Assembly: GCF_041529975.1 (NCBI RefSeq) | Contig: NZ_CP168030.1 | Coordinates: forward strand, 1,798,001-1,862,000 | Direction of reading: 5' to 3' | Source: Microbacterium maritypicum | GTDB lineage: Bacteria; Actinomycetota; Actinomycetes; Actinomycetales; Microbacteriaceae | Length of the DNA stretch: 64,000 nt | In this document: piece after piece, positions 8,434 to 20,831 of the stretch | Layout: each line of letters begins with the position of its first letter | Position numbering within the stretch: the first letter of the stretch is position 1 | Made by a program: the position numbers and the translations under genes | The notes under the pieces: generated by a model | Told to the model about the DNA's origin: nothing | Databases searched by the model: none | Seen by the model: only the letters and a program-made list of their open reading frames with translations

Positions 8434-10629
8434 ATGGCTCGACTACTTTCCCGGCTCGGCCGGTTCTCCGCACGTCATCGCTGGGCGGTGCTGATCTCCT
8501 GGCTCTTGGCGGTCGCCGTGCTGGCCGTGGTCGCGCTATCCGGGATGAAGTTCGGCGACGGGGGGTTCGATGTTCCGGGCACTCCCTCCAGCGAGGCAAT
8601 GAGCGTACTGGATGAGGAATTCCCCCCGGACGATTCGGATGTCGGCTCGTTGCAACTCGTCATCCAGAACCCGGACGGCGACATCGTCGATGCAGAGGCG
8701 ATGGCTAGGATCGCCGATGCGCTCGTCGACGTCCGTGACATCGACGGTGTGGAATCTGTCTCCGACCCCTTCGACCAGACCCGCCCGTACATCTCCGAAG
8801 ACCTCTCGACTGCGGTCGCTACCGTGTCCGTGGACAACGCCGCAGATGCAGAAACCGCGACCGAGCGCCTTGCAGAAGTCGCGCAGTCTCTGCGTGCTGA
8901 TGGTCTGAACGCCGAAGTCGGCGGCTCACTCGGTGAAGGGGTGCCGGAGATCCTCGGGCCGAGCGAGATCGTCGGCGCGGCGCTCGCATTCCTGGTCCTT
9001 CTCATCACTTTCGGCTCCCTGGTTGCGGCCGGCGCGAACATGTTCACTGCGCTCATCGGCGTGGCTGTCGGAATCCTCGGTGTACTGGCGTTCTCCGCGG
9101 TGACCCCCATCGGGTCCCTCACTCCGATCTTGGCCGTCATGCTCGGCCTCGCCGTCGGGATCGACTACACGCTGTTCATCCTCGCCAGGTTCCGCACCGA
9201 GCTTCGCGAGGGGAGAGGCTTGCACAGTGCCATTGGCGTCGCCGTCGGCACTGCCGGGTCTGCGGTCGTCTTCGCCGGAGCCACCGTGATCATCGCGTTG
9301 ACCGGCCTGACGGTGGTGGGTATCCCGTTCCTCGGAGAGATGGGTCTCGCCGCGGCGTTTGCGGTTGCAATCGCTGTGCTGATGGCGCTGACCCTGGTCC
9401 CCGCCTTGCTCTCCTTTATGGGCACTCGGGCCCTGTCGCGTCGGGATCGCAAGCTGGTGGGGACGGACGTCACGGAGAAGAACGGCTTCATCGCCGGCTG
9501 GGCGCGTTTCGTCACGCGGCGTCGCGCCCTTAGCCTCCTGGGAGGCGCGGCACTGCTCGTCGTGGCGGCTGTACCGCTCATGTCGATGCAGACGGCGCTC
9601 ACCATGCCTGGAGGAGAGGATCCCGACTCTACGCAGCGCGCCGCCTACGAGATCGTCGCTGACAAGTTCGGCGACGGCGCCCAGGACCCGCTGGTCGTTC
9701 TCGTGCGATCCGACAATGTCGAGACGGTGCTTTCCGGTGTCGTCGACAACCTTGCCGAACTCGACAACGTCGACATGGTGATCCCCGCCGCTGTGACAGA
9801 CGACGGTGACACGGCGATGCTGACGGTCATGTCGAAGTACGGCCCGCTCGATTCGCGCACGACAGACCTCGTGCACGACATCCGCGCCGAAGATGGCGAG
9901 ATCAGTGGAGCGCAGCTTCTCGTTACGGGAGCAACAGCAATCGGCTTGGATTCCGACGAGCAGCTGCAGTCCGCCCTCACGATGTACATCGCACTCATCG
10001 TCGGACTCTCGCTGGTCCTGATGGTGATCCTGTTCCGTTCGCTTCTCATCCCCCTCGTCGCGACCGCGGGCTTCCTGTTGTCGCTCGGCGCAGGCCTAGG
10101 CGCAACCGTCGCGATCTTCCAGTGGGGTTGGCTCGACGCCATCGTCCAAGCTCCGCAGGGGAACCCGCTGCTGAGCCTCCTGCCCATCGTGGTCACGGGC
10201 ATTCTCTTCGGGCTGGCGATGGACTACCAGGTGTTCCTCGTCTCTCGCATGCACGAGGCTCACGAGCGGGGGCTGACGCCACTGGAGGCCGTGCGCGCGG
10301 GCTTCCGACACTCGGCAGTCGTCGTCGTGGCGGCAGCCGCCATCATGGCCGCCGTTTTCGGAGGATTCGCCATGAGCCATTCCTCCCTGGTCGGCTCCAT
10401 CGCCATGGCTCTCACCGTCGGCGTCATCGCGGATGCGTTCATCGTCCGGATGATTCTCGTGCCAGCAGCGCTCTCGTTGATGGGCAAGGCGGCATGGTGG
10501 ATTCCCAAGTGGCTCGACCGTGTCCTTCCCACTATCGATGTTGAGGGGGCGGGTCTTGACCCGCAGCCAGCGCCACGACCCGAGAACGCGCCCGTCGCCG
10601 CGCGTGACGCTGTAGGGGTCGGACGATGA
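8434..10629 (+). CDS. MMPL/RND-family membrane exporter
   Basis: A 731-residue RND-superfamily protein of the actinobacterial MMPL type. One N-terminal membrane helix is followed by a large extracellular loop (about residues 40-175), five helices around GSLTPILAVMLGLAVGIDYTLF, a second large loop (about 385-505) and a second set of helices including GILFGLAMDYQVFLVSR. The paired Asp-Tyr motifs (GIDYTLF and AMDYQVF) are the family's proton-relay region. GAAGGA precedes the ATG. It is followed after 47 bp by a sensor kinase and response regulator, which suggests drug or envelope-stress-controlled export of a lipid or hydrophobic compound (inference). Confidence 0.9.
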   Translation: MARLLSRLGRFSARHRWAVLISWLLAVAVLAVVALSGMKFGDGGFDVPGTPSSEAMSVLDEEFPPDDSDVGSLQLVIQNPDGDIVDAEAMARIADALVDVRDIDGVESVSDPFDQTRPYISEDLSTAVATVSVDNAADAETATERLAEVAQSLRADGLNAEVGGSLGEGVPEILGPSEIVGAALAFLVLLITFGSLVAAGANMFTALIGVAVGILGVLAFSAVTPIGSLTPILAVMLGLAVGIDYTLFILARFRTELREGRGLHSAIGVAVGTAGSAVVFAGATVIIALTGLTVVGIPFLGEMGLAAAFAVAIAVLMALTLVPALLSFMGTRALSRRDRKLVGTDVTEKNGFIAGWARFVTRRRALSLLGGAALLVVAAVPLMSMQTALTMPGGEDPDSTQRAAYEIVADKFGDGAQDPLVVLVRSDNVETVLSGVVDNLAELDNVDMVIPAAVTDDGDTAMLTVMSKYGPLDSRTTDLVHDIRAEDGEISGAQLLVTGATAIGLDSDEQLQSALTMYIALIVGLSLVLMVILFRSLLIPLVATAGFLLSLGAGLGATVAIFQWGWLDAIVQAPQGNPLLSLLPIVVTGILFGLAMDYQVFLVSRMHEAHERGLTPLEAVRAGFRHSAVVVVAAAAIMAAVFGGFAMSHSSLVGSIAMALTVGVIADAFIVRMILVPAALSLMGKAAWWIPKWLDRVLPTIDVEGAGLDPQPAPRPENAPVAARDAVGVGR

Positions 10630-10676
10630 CGAAGGATCAGCGATAGTCCGAAACCGCGGGTGAGAGAATCATCCGC

Positions 10677-11831
10677 ATGATGATGATGACGAGGAGGCGG
10701 CGGACAGTGAGCCTGCACCGTTGGGAATGGCTGCTGGACGTCGTCGCCCTCGTCGCGTTCATCGTGGCCGCGGTCACGATCATCGCGGATCGCACATGGT
10801 GGACGTCTCCGGGCTTGGTCGTGGCCGCGGCGGCCGTGATCGGTCGGCGGCGTGTGCCCGTGTGGGCAGCAATGGGCGCGGTGGTTGCGAGCGGGGTGGT
10901 GCTGTTCACGCCGAACATCGCCTTCCCGACCTGGGTCCTTGCCGAGGTTGTCCTCTTCACCCTCGCTATCCGCGCCCCAAAGACATGGACCCTCGTTCTC
11001 GCCGCGGTGCATGCCCTCGTGCTGTACGCCGGAGCGATTGTCGTTTTTGATGAGCGCCCGTGGGAGCCAGTCGCGCTGATCCTTCCCGTGTGGACCGCTG
11101 CGGTTGTCGCCTTCGGGATGGCCTTGCGGTCCAACGATGACTACGTCCGGGCCTTGGAAGCGCAAGCACAGTCAGCGGTCGCCTTCCGCGAGAGCGAGGT
11201 GGCGCGCCACGTCGGGGAAGAACGACTGCGAATCGCCCGAGACCTGCACGATTCCGTCGCCCATTCAGTGTCGGTCATATCGCTCCACGCGGGATCCGCG
11301 GAGCGACACCTCGAGAAAGACCCCGAACGCGTCACAGCCTCCCTCCGACAGATCCGCGCGTCCAGTCGGGAAGTGGTGGACGAGCTCCAGGAGATCCTGA
11401 CTCTTCTTCGCGACCCCCTCGGATCGAGCGAGACTGAGGAAGTTCCTGGTCCCGCGGCACTCGATTCTCTCGTCGCGACAGCGCGCCGGGCCGGACTACA
11501 CGTGCAGCAGACCCTCGATCCGCTGCCAAGCTTGGACCGCTCTGTCGGAGTCGCCGTGTATCGGATTCTGCAGGAGTCTTTCACCAACGCGCTGAAGCAC
11601 GGCGCCGGTGATGTCGTCGTAAGCGTTCGGGCAAAGGGGAACATGGTGCACATCGACGTGAACAACGCGGTGGCACATGGAGGGGCCCAAGGCTCGGGTT
11701 TCGGAATCGTCGGGATGACGGAACGTGCGGCCAGTGTGCACGGGACCCTCGAAGCTGTACACAAGGGCGGTCGATTCGAAGTGACGGCGCAACTGCCGAT
11801 GCACCTCCACTCACACGAAGGCGAGTATTGA
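10677..11831 (+). CDS. NarL-type sensor histidine kinase
   Basis: A 384-residue membrane kinase with four or five N-terminal membrane segments (about residues 15-135) and no large outside domain, so it likely senses a membrane signal. The HisKA_3 dimerisation helix has the phosphorylated His in RIARDLHDSVAHSVSV, and the ATP-binding domain shows ILQESFTNALKHG (N box) and GFGIVGMTERA (G box). The start is uncertain: ATG 10677 has a GAGAAT box 7 nt ahead (leaderless style), while GTG 10707 has AGGAGG 9 nt ahead. It is coupled to the response regulator by a TGATG overlap and sits just after the MMPL exporter. Confidence 0.88.
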   Translation: MMMMTRRRRTVSLHRWEWLLDVVALVAFIVAAVTIIADRTWWTSPGLVVAAAAVIGRRRVPVWAAMGAVVASGVVLFTPNIAFPTWVLAEVVLFTLAIRAPKTWTLVLAAVHALVLYAGAIVVFDERPWEPVALILPVWTAAVVAFGMALRSNDDYVRALEAQAQSAVAFRESEVARHVGEERLRIARDLHDSVAHSVSVISLHAGSAERHLEKDPERVTASLRQIRASSREVVDELQEILTLLRDPLGSSETEEVPGPAALDSLVATARRAGLHVQQTLDPLPSLDRSVGVAVYRILQESFTNALKHGAGDVVVSVRAKGNMVHIDVNNAVAHGGAQGSGFGIVGMTERAASVHGTLEAVHKGGRFEVTAQLPMHLHSHEGEY

Positions 11832-12490
11832 TGACGACCGTCGTGCTCATCGATGATCAGGGGATCGTCCGCGCTGGCATCCGCGGGGTGCTCGAGTCCG
11901 CGGACATCACTGTTCTGGGGGAAGCGCAGGATGGAGGAATCGGCGTCGGACTTGTCCGCGAGGTCCTCCCCGACGTCGTGCTCATGGACCTGCGCATGCC
12001 AGGGATCAACGGGGTCGAAGCGACGAGACGGATTCGGGCCGATTCTTCCCTGGCATCGACGCGCGTTCTGGTGCTCACGACCTTTGACGGCGACGCGGAC
12101 GTACTCGCCGCGTTGCGAGCCGGTGCGGACGGGTTCATCAGCAAGTCCGCCGAGCCGGATGAACTCATCGACGCCGTGGAACGTACAGCTGCCGGCGAGT
12201 CGAGCTTGTCCCCTCGAGCTTCCCGTGCTGTCACCGCCCATCTTGCGTCCGAAGGCGAACCTCGGAAGCCGGACGCGGAACTCAGCGCGCGCGTTGCCTC
12301 GCTGACCCCTCGCGAGCGAGACTTTGTCATCGCCGCCGCGACAGGCGCCGACAACGCTGAGATCGCGGCAGCGCAGTCGATCTCTCCGTTCACGGTGAAG
12401 ACGCATCTCAACCGCGCCATGGCGAAACTCGAAGCCCGTGACCGGGGGCAGCTGGTAGCTATCGCCTACCGGAGCGGGCTCGCGCCCTGA
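11831..12490 (+). CDS. LuxR/NarL-family response regulator
   Basis: A 219-residue two-component regulator. The receiver domain shows VVLIDDQ, the phospho-acceptor Asp in VVLMDLRMPG and the conserved Lys in GFISKSA. The LuxR-type HTH occupies the last ~60 residues (LTPRERDFVIAAATG and SPFTVKTHLNRAM). ATG 11831 shares its first base with the kinase stop codon and has GAAGGCGAG upstream; an in-frame TTG 3 nt earlier is less likely. It is the partner of the preceding kinase and the probable controller of the MMPL gene. Confidence 0.9.
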   Translation: MTTVVLIDDQGIVRAGIRGVLESADITVLGEAQDGGIGVGLVREVLPDVVLMDLRMPGINGVEATRRIRADSSLASTRVLVLTTFDGDADVLAALRAGADGFISKSAEPDELIDAVERTAAGESSLSPRASRAVTAHLASEGEPRKPDAELSARVASLTPRERDFVIAAATGADNAEIAAAQSISPFTVKTHLNRAMAKLEARDRGQLVAIAYRSGLAP

Positions 12491-12511
12491 CACAGGAAAG
12501 AATCCGCGCCC

Positions 12512-13513
12512 GTGAACAGTGACTCGAAAATTCCTCTGGCCCGACCCGTGATCGGCTCGCTCGTGGAGCGACATCTTGGTCTGCTGGTAAACGACATGGC
12601 CGATCTCACCGACGGGATGTACAACGCGGCCTATCGTCTCAGCCTGTCGGACGGGTCTCAGGTCGTTCTGAAGGTCGCCCCACCGGACGATGCCCCTCGC
12701 CTTCGTTACGAGCATGGTCTGATGCGCTCTGAGGTGTCCTTCTACGGGCACGCCCGCGGGAGGGCCCCGGTGCCCGCGGTGCTCGCCAGTGATTTCAGTC
12801 GCCAGGTGGCCGACCGGGATATCGTCATCCTCTCCTTCCTTGACGGCGGGCCACTCAATCGGGTCTCTGACTCGCTGACGCCCGCTGGGCGAGTCGCCGT
12901 GAGGTCACAGCTCGGGGAGGCGGCCGCCCAGCTCCACGCGGTGAAGGGGTCGAGCTTCGGATACGAACGGCCGACGGATGGGCTGGCGCTGAGCGGGAGC
13001 TCGTGGGGCGAGGCGTTCCAGCGCATGTGGGACGCTGCGGTTTGGGATATCGACCACTATCGTGTTCGCACCGATATTCCGACCGCCGATCTTCGCGCGG
13101 TGATCCGAGGTCATCTCGGACTACTCAACGAGGTGGACGAGCCCGCTCTGGTTCATTTCGACCTCTGGGACGGCAACGTCTTCGCATGTGCGGACGGTCA
13201 CACCGCGAGGCTGAGTGGCATCATCGACGGCGAGCGGATGTTCTGGGGCGATCCCCTCGCCGACTTCGTGTCAACGTCCCTCTTCCGGAACCCTGCCGAC
13301 GACTCGGACTTCAACGCGGGATATGCCCGAGCGGGTGGGACCCGGTGGGATTTCAATGAACAGCAGAGGACCCGGCTGGCGCTCTACACGGCGTATCTCT
13401 GCATGCTGATGCTCGCTGAAGCTGTTCCGCGCGGCTATAGCGGCCCGACCGTCGACGCGGATCAACGGTTCGTCGCGGACCGGCTGCACGAATCCCTACG
13501 GCTGTTGAGGTGA
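12512..13513 (+). CDS. Aminoglycoside-phosphotransferase-family kinase
   Basis: A 333-residue protein of the APH / choline-kinase-like fold. The ATP-lobe Lys is in QVVLKVAPP, the catalytic loop is LVHFDLWDGNVF (a Brenner-type motif with Asp and Asn), and the metal-binding Asp is in LSGIIDGERMFWGDP. Such enzymes phosphorylate antibiotics or small metabolites such as sugars, homoserine or choline; this one is not close enough to a known resistance enzyme for me to name. The GTG start is 21 bp after the response regulator stop, with AGGAAAG further upstream, so it may be co-transcribed with the MMPL operon. Resistance is possible but unproven. Confidence 0.8.
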   Translation: MNSDSKIPLARPVIGSLVERHLGLLVNDMADLTDGMYNAAYRLSLSDGSQVVLKVAPPDDAPRLRYEHGLMRSEVSFYGHARGRAPVPAVLASDFSRQVADRDIVILSFLDGGPLNRVSDSLTPAGRVAVRSQLGEAAAQLHAVKGSSFGYERPTDGLALSGSSWGEAFQRMWDAAVWDIDHYRVRTDIPTADLRAVIRGHLGLLNEVDEPALVHFDLWDGNVFACADGHTARLSGIIDGERMFWGDPLADFVSTSLFRNPADDSDFNAGYARAGGTRWDFNEQQRTRLALYTAYLCMLMLAEAVPRGYSGPTVDADQRFVADRLHESLRLLR

Positions 13514-13573
13514 GCTGACATCTCTCCTCGTTTCCGCACCGCTCTTCACGGGCCGAGCTGCGCTGCGAAAGCG

Positions 13574-14071
13574 CTACTCGGGCGGTCCAGCGGACACGCG
13601 ATCAACGACGCGGCCCAGCATCGTGGAGAAGGAGTGAAGCTCCTCAGGCTTCCAGTCGTCGAAGAGGCCCGCGAGGATCCGTTCGCCCTCGTCGAAGAGC
13701 GCGGTCGCCGCCGCGACTCCGTCCCGAGTCAGGGCGATGCGTGACGCGCGAGCATCGGTGGCCACCGCGACCCGTGCCGCGAACCCACCGAGAACAAGTC
13801 GATCCGCGACCTTGCTTACAGTGCCGCCGGACACGCGAAGCGCGAGGGCGAGCTCGCTGGGCCTCATCGGACCATTCAGCCCCAGTAGTAACAACGCGGG
13901 GATATCCCTGGATTGGATGCGTACGCCGGCTCGTACCGCCATAGATGCTTGAAAATCCTCAGAGGTCCAGACCTGGACGAGCGTCATCAACGACGTCATC
14001 GTCGATGAGCGGAGGGTCGGGCTGAACGCCAGCTGCGCGGGGTCGGCATCATGGTCTACTCGTCGTGGCAT
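13574..14071 (-). CDS. MarR-family regulator
   Basis: A 165-residue winged-helix regulator. The HTH is in RPSELALALRVSGGTVSKVADRL-like sequence (residues ~75-98), followed by the wing region with the conserved Asp-Arg pair (TDARASRIALT). ATG 14071 is preceded by AGGAGG at 5 nt, so I prefer it to the GTG 6 nt upstream. It is divergent from the FAD dehydrogenase gene at 14222, and a 12-bp palindrome lies in the shared gap. A local repressor that releases on an aromatic or polycyclic ligand is the usual role of such proteins. Confidence 0.87.
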   Translation of the reverse strand: MPRRVDHDADPAQLAFSPTLRSSTMTSLMTLVQVWTSEDFQASMAVRAGVRIQSRDIPALLLLGLNGPMRPSELALALRVSGGTVSKVADRLVLGGFAARVAVATDARASRIALTRDGVAAATALFDEGERILAGLFDDWKPEELHSFSTMLGRVVDRVSAGPPE

Positions 14072-14084
14072 CGTCACCTCCTAA

Positions 14085-14096
14085 GCAAGTACTTGC
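14085..14096. promoter_or_regulatory. Perfect palindrome, probable MarR operator
   Basis: GCAAGTACTTGC is a perfect 12-bp palindrome 14 bp before the marR-type ATG and between two divergent genes. Size and symmetry match MarR-family operators. An AT-rich TAAAAT box follows at about 14102 on the plus strand, so one dimer could block both promoters. Confidence 0.65.
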
Positions 14097-14221
14097 CAGC
14101 GTAAAATAGTTTGGTTAGCGTTGCAGTGCGTCTCGAATGAGTAGATCACGCATTCGTTGAGGGATCATGCTCGTCGACTGCGCGGCGCTAGTAGTCGGGC
14201 CGCGGGCGGAAGGAAATCAGT

Positions 14222-15835
14222 ATGACATCCGGAACATTCGACCTCATCGTCGTGGGCTTTGGCGCCGCAGGAGTTGCAGCGGCCATCGAAGCGGCGGATG
14301 CGGGAGCGACGGTGCTTGCCATCGACCGCGGATTCGGTGGGGGAGCGACGGCGCTGTCAGGCGGCATCGTCTACGCCGGCGGCGGAACCCGCTACCAGAG
14401 GGCCGCGGGGGTCGACGATGACCCGGACAATATGTTCCGGTACCTGACGCAGGAAGTCCGTGGTGCAGTGAGCGATGACACTCTTCGTCGGTTCTGCGAT
14501 GAGAGCGCCGAGACCATCTCATGGCTAGAGCGACAGGGAGCGTCATTCCAGGCTTCGCTCGCCCCGTTCAAGACGTCGTATCCGACGGACCGCCACTATC
14601 TGTACTACTCAGGCAACGAAAAAGCACACCCCTATAAGGGGCATGCGCGGCCTGCTCCGCGTGGGCACAGGCAGATCGCGAAGGGGCTCGGCTCCGGCAA
14701 AGTTCTGTACTCGCGACTGAAGGCGAGCGCGCTGAAGAAGGGCGTCGTTTTCCTGCCGCACACCACGGTCGACGAACTCATCATCGAGGACGGCACGGTT
14801 GTGGGAGTTCGCTACCGGTCAGCGGATGAGCGCAACCTGCCTGCCAGCTACGCCCGCCGTAGCGTCCTCGCTGCAAAGGCGGGAAACTGGGCGCCGGCAA
14901 TCGGGGAGCGCGTCGCCGCGACTCTGCAGCGAGATTGGGAGAGTGCGGCTCGGCCAGGAGAGGCACGCGGTCGTGCTGTGCTTCTCTCCGGGGGTGGCTT
15001 TGTGCATAACCCTGAGTGGATGAAGAAATGGTCGGGACCGTACCGAGACATCTCACCGCTCGGGACAGCGGCAGACGACGGCGGAGCGATCTCCCTCGGA
15101 CTGTCCGCGGGCGGTGCGACGGACCACATGGACCGCATGACCGCGTGGCGCTTCATCAACCCCCCGAGCGCCATGGCTGAGGGCGTGGTCGTCGACGGGG
15201 CGGGTCAGCGAATCGCGAACGAAGACCTCTACGGCGCGACGTTTGCTGACCACATGGTGCGCGAACATGATGCGCGGGGATACCTGATCCTCGATTCGAA
15301 GCAGTGGCGCAAAGCACGCAGGCAGATCCGCACGCAGACCAACAGCTTCCAGCTTCTGCAGCTGCTCTACCTCTACACGATTGGTCATCGGAAGGGGCGT
15401 GATCTCAGCGCCCTTGCCCGCAAGCTCGACCTTCCCGTGAACGCCACCGCCGCGACGATCACCGCATACAACTCCGGAATTCTGTCGGGTGCGGGAGATC
15501 CCGCGGGGAAGGCACCGGAACTCTCCTCCACCGTGATGTCGGGACCGTTCTTCGCCGTTGACCTCTCAGTCAAGAACTCGCCGTTCTACCCTGCTCCGGG
15601 GCTCACTTTGGGTGGTCTCAAAGTGGACGAGCAGTCGGGCGGTGTGCTCACCGAAGCTGGACAGGTCATTCCGGGTCTGTTCGCCGCGGGGAGAAGCGCA
15701 GTCGGTGTGTGTTCTGTCGGCTACATCAGTGGCTTGTCTATCGCTGATTGCTTCTTCTCGGGACGACGGGTGGGACGAATCGTGGCGCGAGCCGTCGAGG
15801 CTACGGCGGATCCGGCGGAATCAGCCGCACTCTGA
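14222..15835 (+). CDS. FAD-dependent dehydrogenase (ketosteroid dehydrogenase / fumarate reductase group)
   Basis: A 537-residue flavoprotein of the FAD_binding_2 family. The N-terminal dinucleotide site is IVVGFGAAGVAAAIEAADAG, followed by ALSGGIVYAGGGTRYQ. The C-terminal FAD segment is LFAAGRSAVGVCSVGYISGL. The substrate-binding domain lies between about residues 280 and 440. Family members dehydrogenate 3-ketosteroids or reduce fumarate-like double bonds. GGAAAT precedes the ATG. It is followed by a second enzyme of the same family and is divergent from marR, which argues for a shared inducible pathway on a polycyclic compound (inference). The exact reaction is not determined. Confidence 0.82.
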   Translation: MTSGTFDLIVVGFGAAGVAAAIEAADAGATVLAIDRGFGGGATALSGGIVYAGGGTRYQRAAGVDDDPDNMFRYLTQEVRGAVSDDTLRRFCDESAETISWLERQGASFQASLAPFKTSYPTDRHYLYYSGNEKAHPYKGHARPAPRGHRQIAKGLGSGKVLYSRLKASALKKGVVFLPHTTVDELIIEDGTVVGVRYRSADERNLPASYARRSVLAAKAGNWAPAIGERVAATLQRDWESAARPGEARGRAVLLSGGGFVHNPEWMKKWSGPYRDISPLGTAADDGGAISLGLSAGGATDHMDRMTAWRFINPPSAMAEGVVVDGAGQRIANEDLYGATFADHMVREHDARGYLILDSKQWRKARRQIRTQTNSFQLLQLLYLYTIGHRKGRDLSALARKLDLPVNATAATITAYNSGILSGAGDPAGKAPELSSTVMSGPFFAVDLSVKNSPFYPAPGLTLGGLKVDEQSGGVLTEAGQVIPGLFAAGRSAVGVCSVGYISGLSIADCFFSGRRVGRIVARAVEATADPAESAAL

Positions 15836-15883
15836 GCCACGGGCAGCGGGACCCGTTCCTCCCGCCGGCACCACTGAGCAACG

Positions 15884-17590
15884 ATGCACGGAGGCATGAT
15901 GAACACACTCGACACCGGCGGCCCGAGCGCCCACGACATCACCGTTGATGTTCTCGTCGTAGGGTCCGGAACCGGGATGGCGGCCGCACTCGCCGGGCAC
16001 GAGCTCGGCCTGGAATGCCTCGTCATCGAGAAGACGCCCTTTGTCGGAGGATCCACAGCCCGTTCGGGGGGTGCGTTCTGGGTCCCGGGGAACGACACGC
16101 TTCGCCAGGGGCGCGCTCCGGAGACCGAGGCGTCCGCCCACCGATATCTCGAGGCTGTGGTGGACGACGAGTCGCGGAGGAGACGGTGGGAGGCGTTCCT
16201 CGAGCACGGACGGGACGCCGTCGCCATGCTCGCGCGCACCACACCACTGGGCTTCTTCTGGGCGCGGGGCTACTCCGATTACCACCCCGAGAACCCCGGC
16301 GGGTCTGCGATTGGTCGCACCTGCGAGAGTCGGCCATTCAACACATCTCGACTGGGTGGTGAGAAAGGCAGACTGCGTCCTGGCGTGCTCGAGGCCCCCA
16401 TTCCGATGCCCGTGACGGGGGCTGACTACAAGTGGCTGAATCTCATGACGAGAACACCCCTGCGGTCATTGCCGAAAGTCGTTCGCAGAGCGGTGCAAGG
16501 GATCGCCGGCGCTGCGTTCGGGCGCACATACGTTGCGGGTGGACAGGCGCTGGCCGCCGGAATGTTCGCGGGCCTCGTAAAGGCACGTGTTCCCGTATGG
16601 ACTCGAACCGCGCTTGTCGAGCTTGTCTACGACGGCCGTCGGGTTACCGGCGCGGTCATCGACCAGGATGGCACGACGGCTACCATTCACACGCGACGGG
16701 GAGTCGTTCTGGCGAGCGGAGGGTTCGACCACAACACTCGCATGCGCCACGATTATCAATCCGCGGCACTCATCCCGCACGCGAGCCTTGGAGCAGAAGG
16801 TAACACCGGAGACGTCATCGTTGCGGCCACCGCTCTAGGGGCAGGCACAGACCTCATGGGCGAAGCCTGGTGGTTCCCCGCTGTCGCGCCGCTCGCCGAC
16901 GGTCAGCCTGGCGTCCTCCTCGCGGAGCGATCCTTGCCCGGTTCTCTCATCGTCGATGAGACGGGCTCCCGGTTCATCAATGAGGCGACGGACTACATGA
17001 CTTTCGGGCAGCGAGTTCTCGACAGGGAACGGGGCGGGAACCCCGTCCAATCGATGTGGCTCGTGTTCGATCAGCAGTACAAGAACAATTACTTGCTCGC
17101 GGGGTCAGTGTTCCCGAGGATGCCGCTTCCCCGGGCCTGGTACGAGCAGGGTGTCGCGGTTACCGCTCAGACAGCCACCGATCTGGCAGCCAAAATGGAC
17201 GTCTCCGACGCGAGGTTCACGAGCACTATCGAGCGCTTCAACCTGCTCGCCGCGTCGGGTAACGATTACGACTTCCACCGAGGGCAAAGCGCCTACGACC
17301 GTTACTACGGTGACCCTACCGTGCAGCCGAACCCCAACCTCCGTCCCCTGAGCGGAACTCTGTACGCCGTTCGCGTCGTCCTGTCGGATCTCGGGACGTG
17401 CGGCGGGCTCACGGTCGACGAACGTGCTCGCGTGCTTCGCGACGACGGATCCGAGATTGAAGGGTTGTACGCCATCGGGAATACAGCAGCGAACGCCTTC
17501 GGCCGTCGATACCCGGGCGCGGGTGCGACCATCGGCCAGGGCATCGTGTTCGGCTACGTCGCAGCAAGGGACCTCGCCCGACACACCTAA
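15884..17590 (+). CDS. FAD-dependent 3-ketosteroid-delta1-dehydrogenase-like protein
   Basis: A 568-residue FAD_binding_2 flavoprotein. The Rossmann motif is VLVVGSGTGMAAALAGHELG with VIEKTPFVGGSTARSGGAFW after it, very like KstD enzymes, and the C-terminal FAD segment is LYAIGNTAANAFGRRYPGAGATIG. The Tyr-containing segment YDRYYGD precedes the last domain. ATG 15884 is the first start; ATG 15899 has GGAGG 4 nt ahead and may be the real one. It lies 48 bp after the first flavoprotein and converges with the LacI gene. The likely role is desaturation of a 3-oxo steroid or triterpene ring; substrate is inferred only from family. Confidence 0.82.
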   Translation: MHGGMMNTLDTGGPSAHDITVDVLVVGSGTGMAAALAGHELGLECLVIEKTPFVGGSTARSGGAFWVPGNDTLRQGRAPETEASAHRYLEAVVDDESRRRRWEAFLEHGRDAVAMLARTTPLGFFWARGYSDYHPENPGGSAIGRTCESRPFNTSRLGGEKGRLRPGVLEAPIPMPVTGADYKWLNLMTRTPLRSLPKVVRRAVQGIAGAAFGRTYVAGGQALAAGMFAGLVKARVPVWTRTALVELVYDGRRVTGAVIDQDGTTATIHTRRGVVLASGGFDHNTRMRHDYQSAALIPHASLGAEGNTGDVIVAATALGAGTDLMGEAWWFPAVAPLADGQPGVLLAERSLPGSLIVDETGSRFINEATDYMTFGQRVLDRERGGNPVQSMWLVFDQQYKNNYLLAGSVFPRMPLPRAWYEQGVAVTAQTATDLAAKMDVSDARFTSTIERFNLLAASGNDYDFHRGQSAYDRYYGDPTVQPNPNLRPLSGTLYAVRVVLSDLGTCGGLTVDERARVLRDDGSEIEGLYAIGNTAANAFGRRYPGAGATIGQGIVFGYVAARDLARHT

Positions 17591-17684
17591 CGCAGTCCCT
17601 CGGTCGCGAATGAAGCGCGGAGCGGCTCGATGCCGACCTAAACACGACCCGATCACACCCTTCTCAACGCAGCCCAATGTATGA

Positions 17685-20786
<3,102 letters not shown>

Positions 20787-20831
20787 CCCCGGCGACCGTG
20801 CAATGCTCAACGACACCAACAAGGAGTTAGC

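Noticed and set aside
13514..13573. Terminator between the phosphotransferase and MarR genes
   Set aside because: Only short imperfect pairing around the AGCGC repeats; too weak to call.
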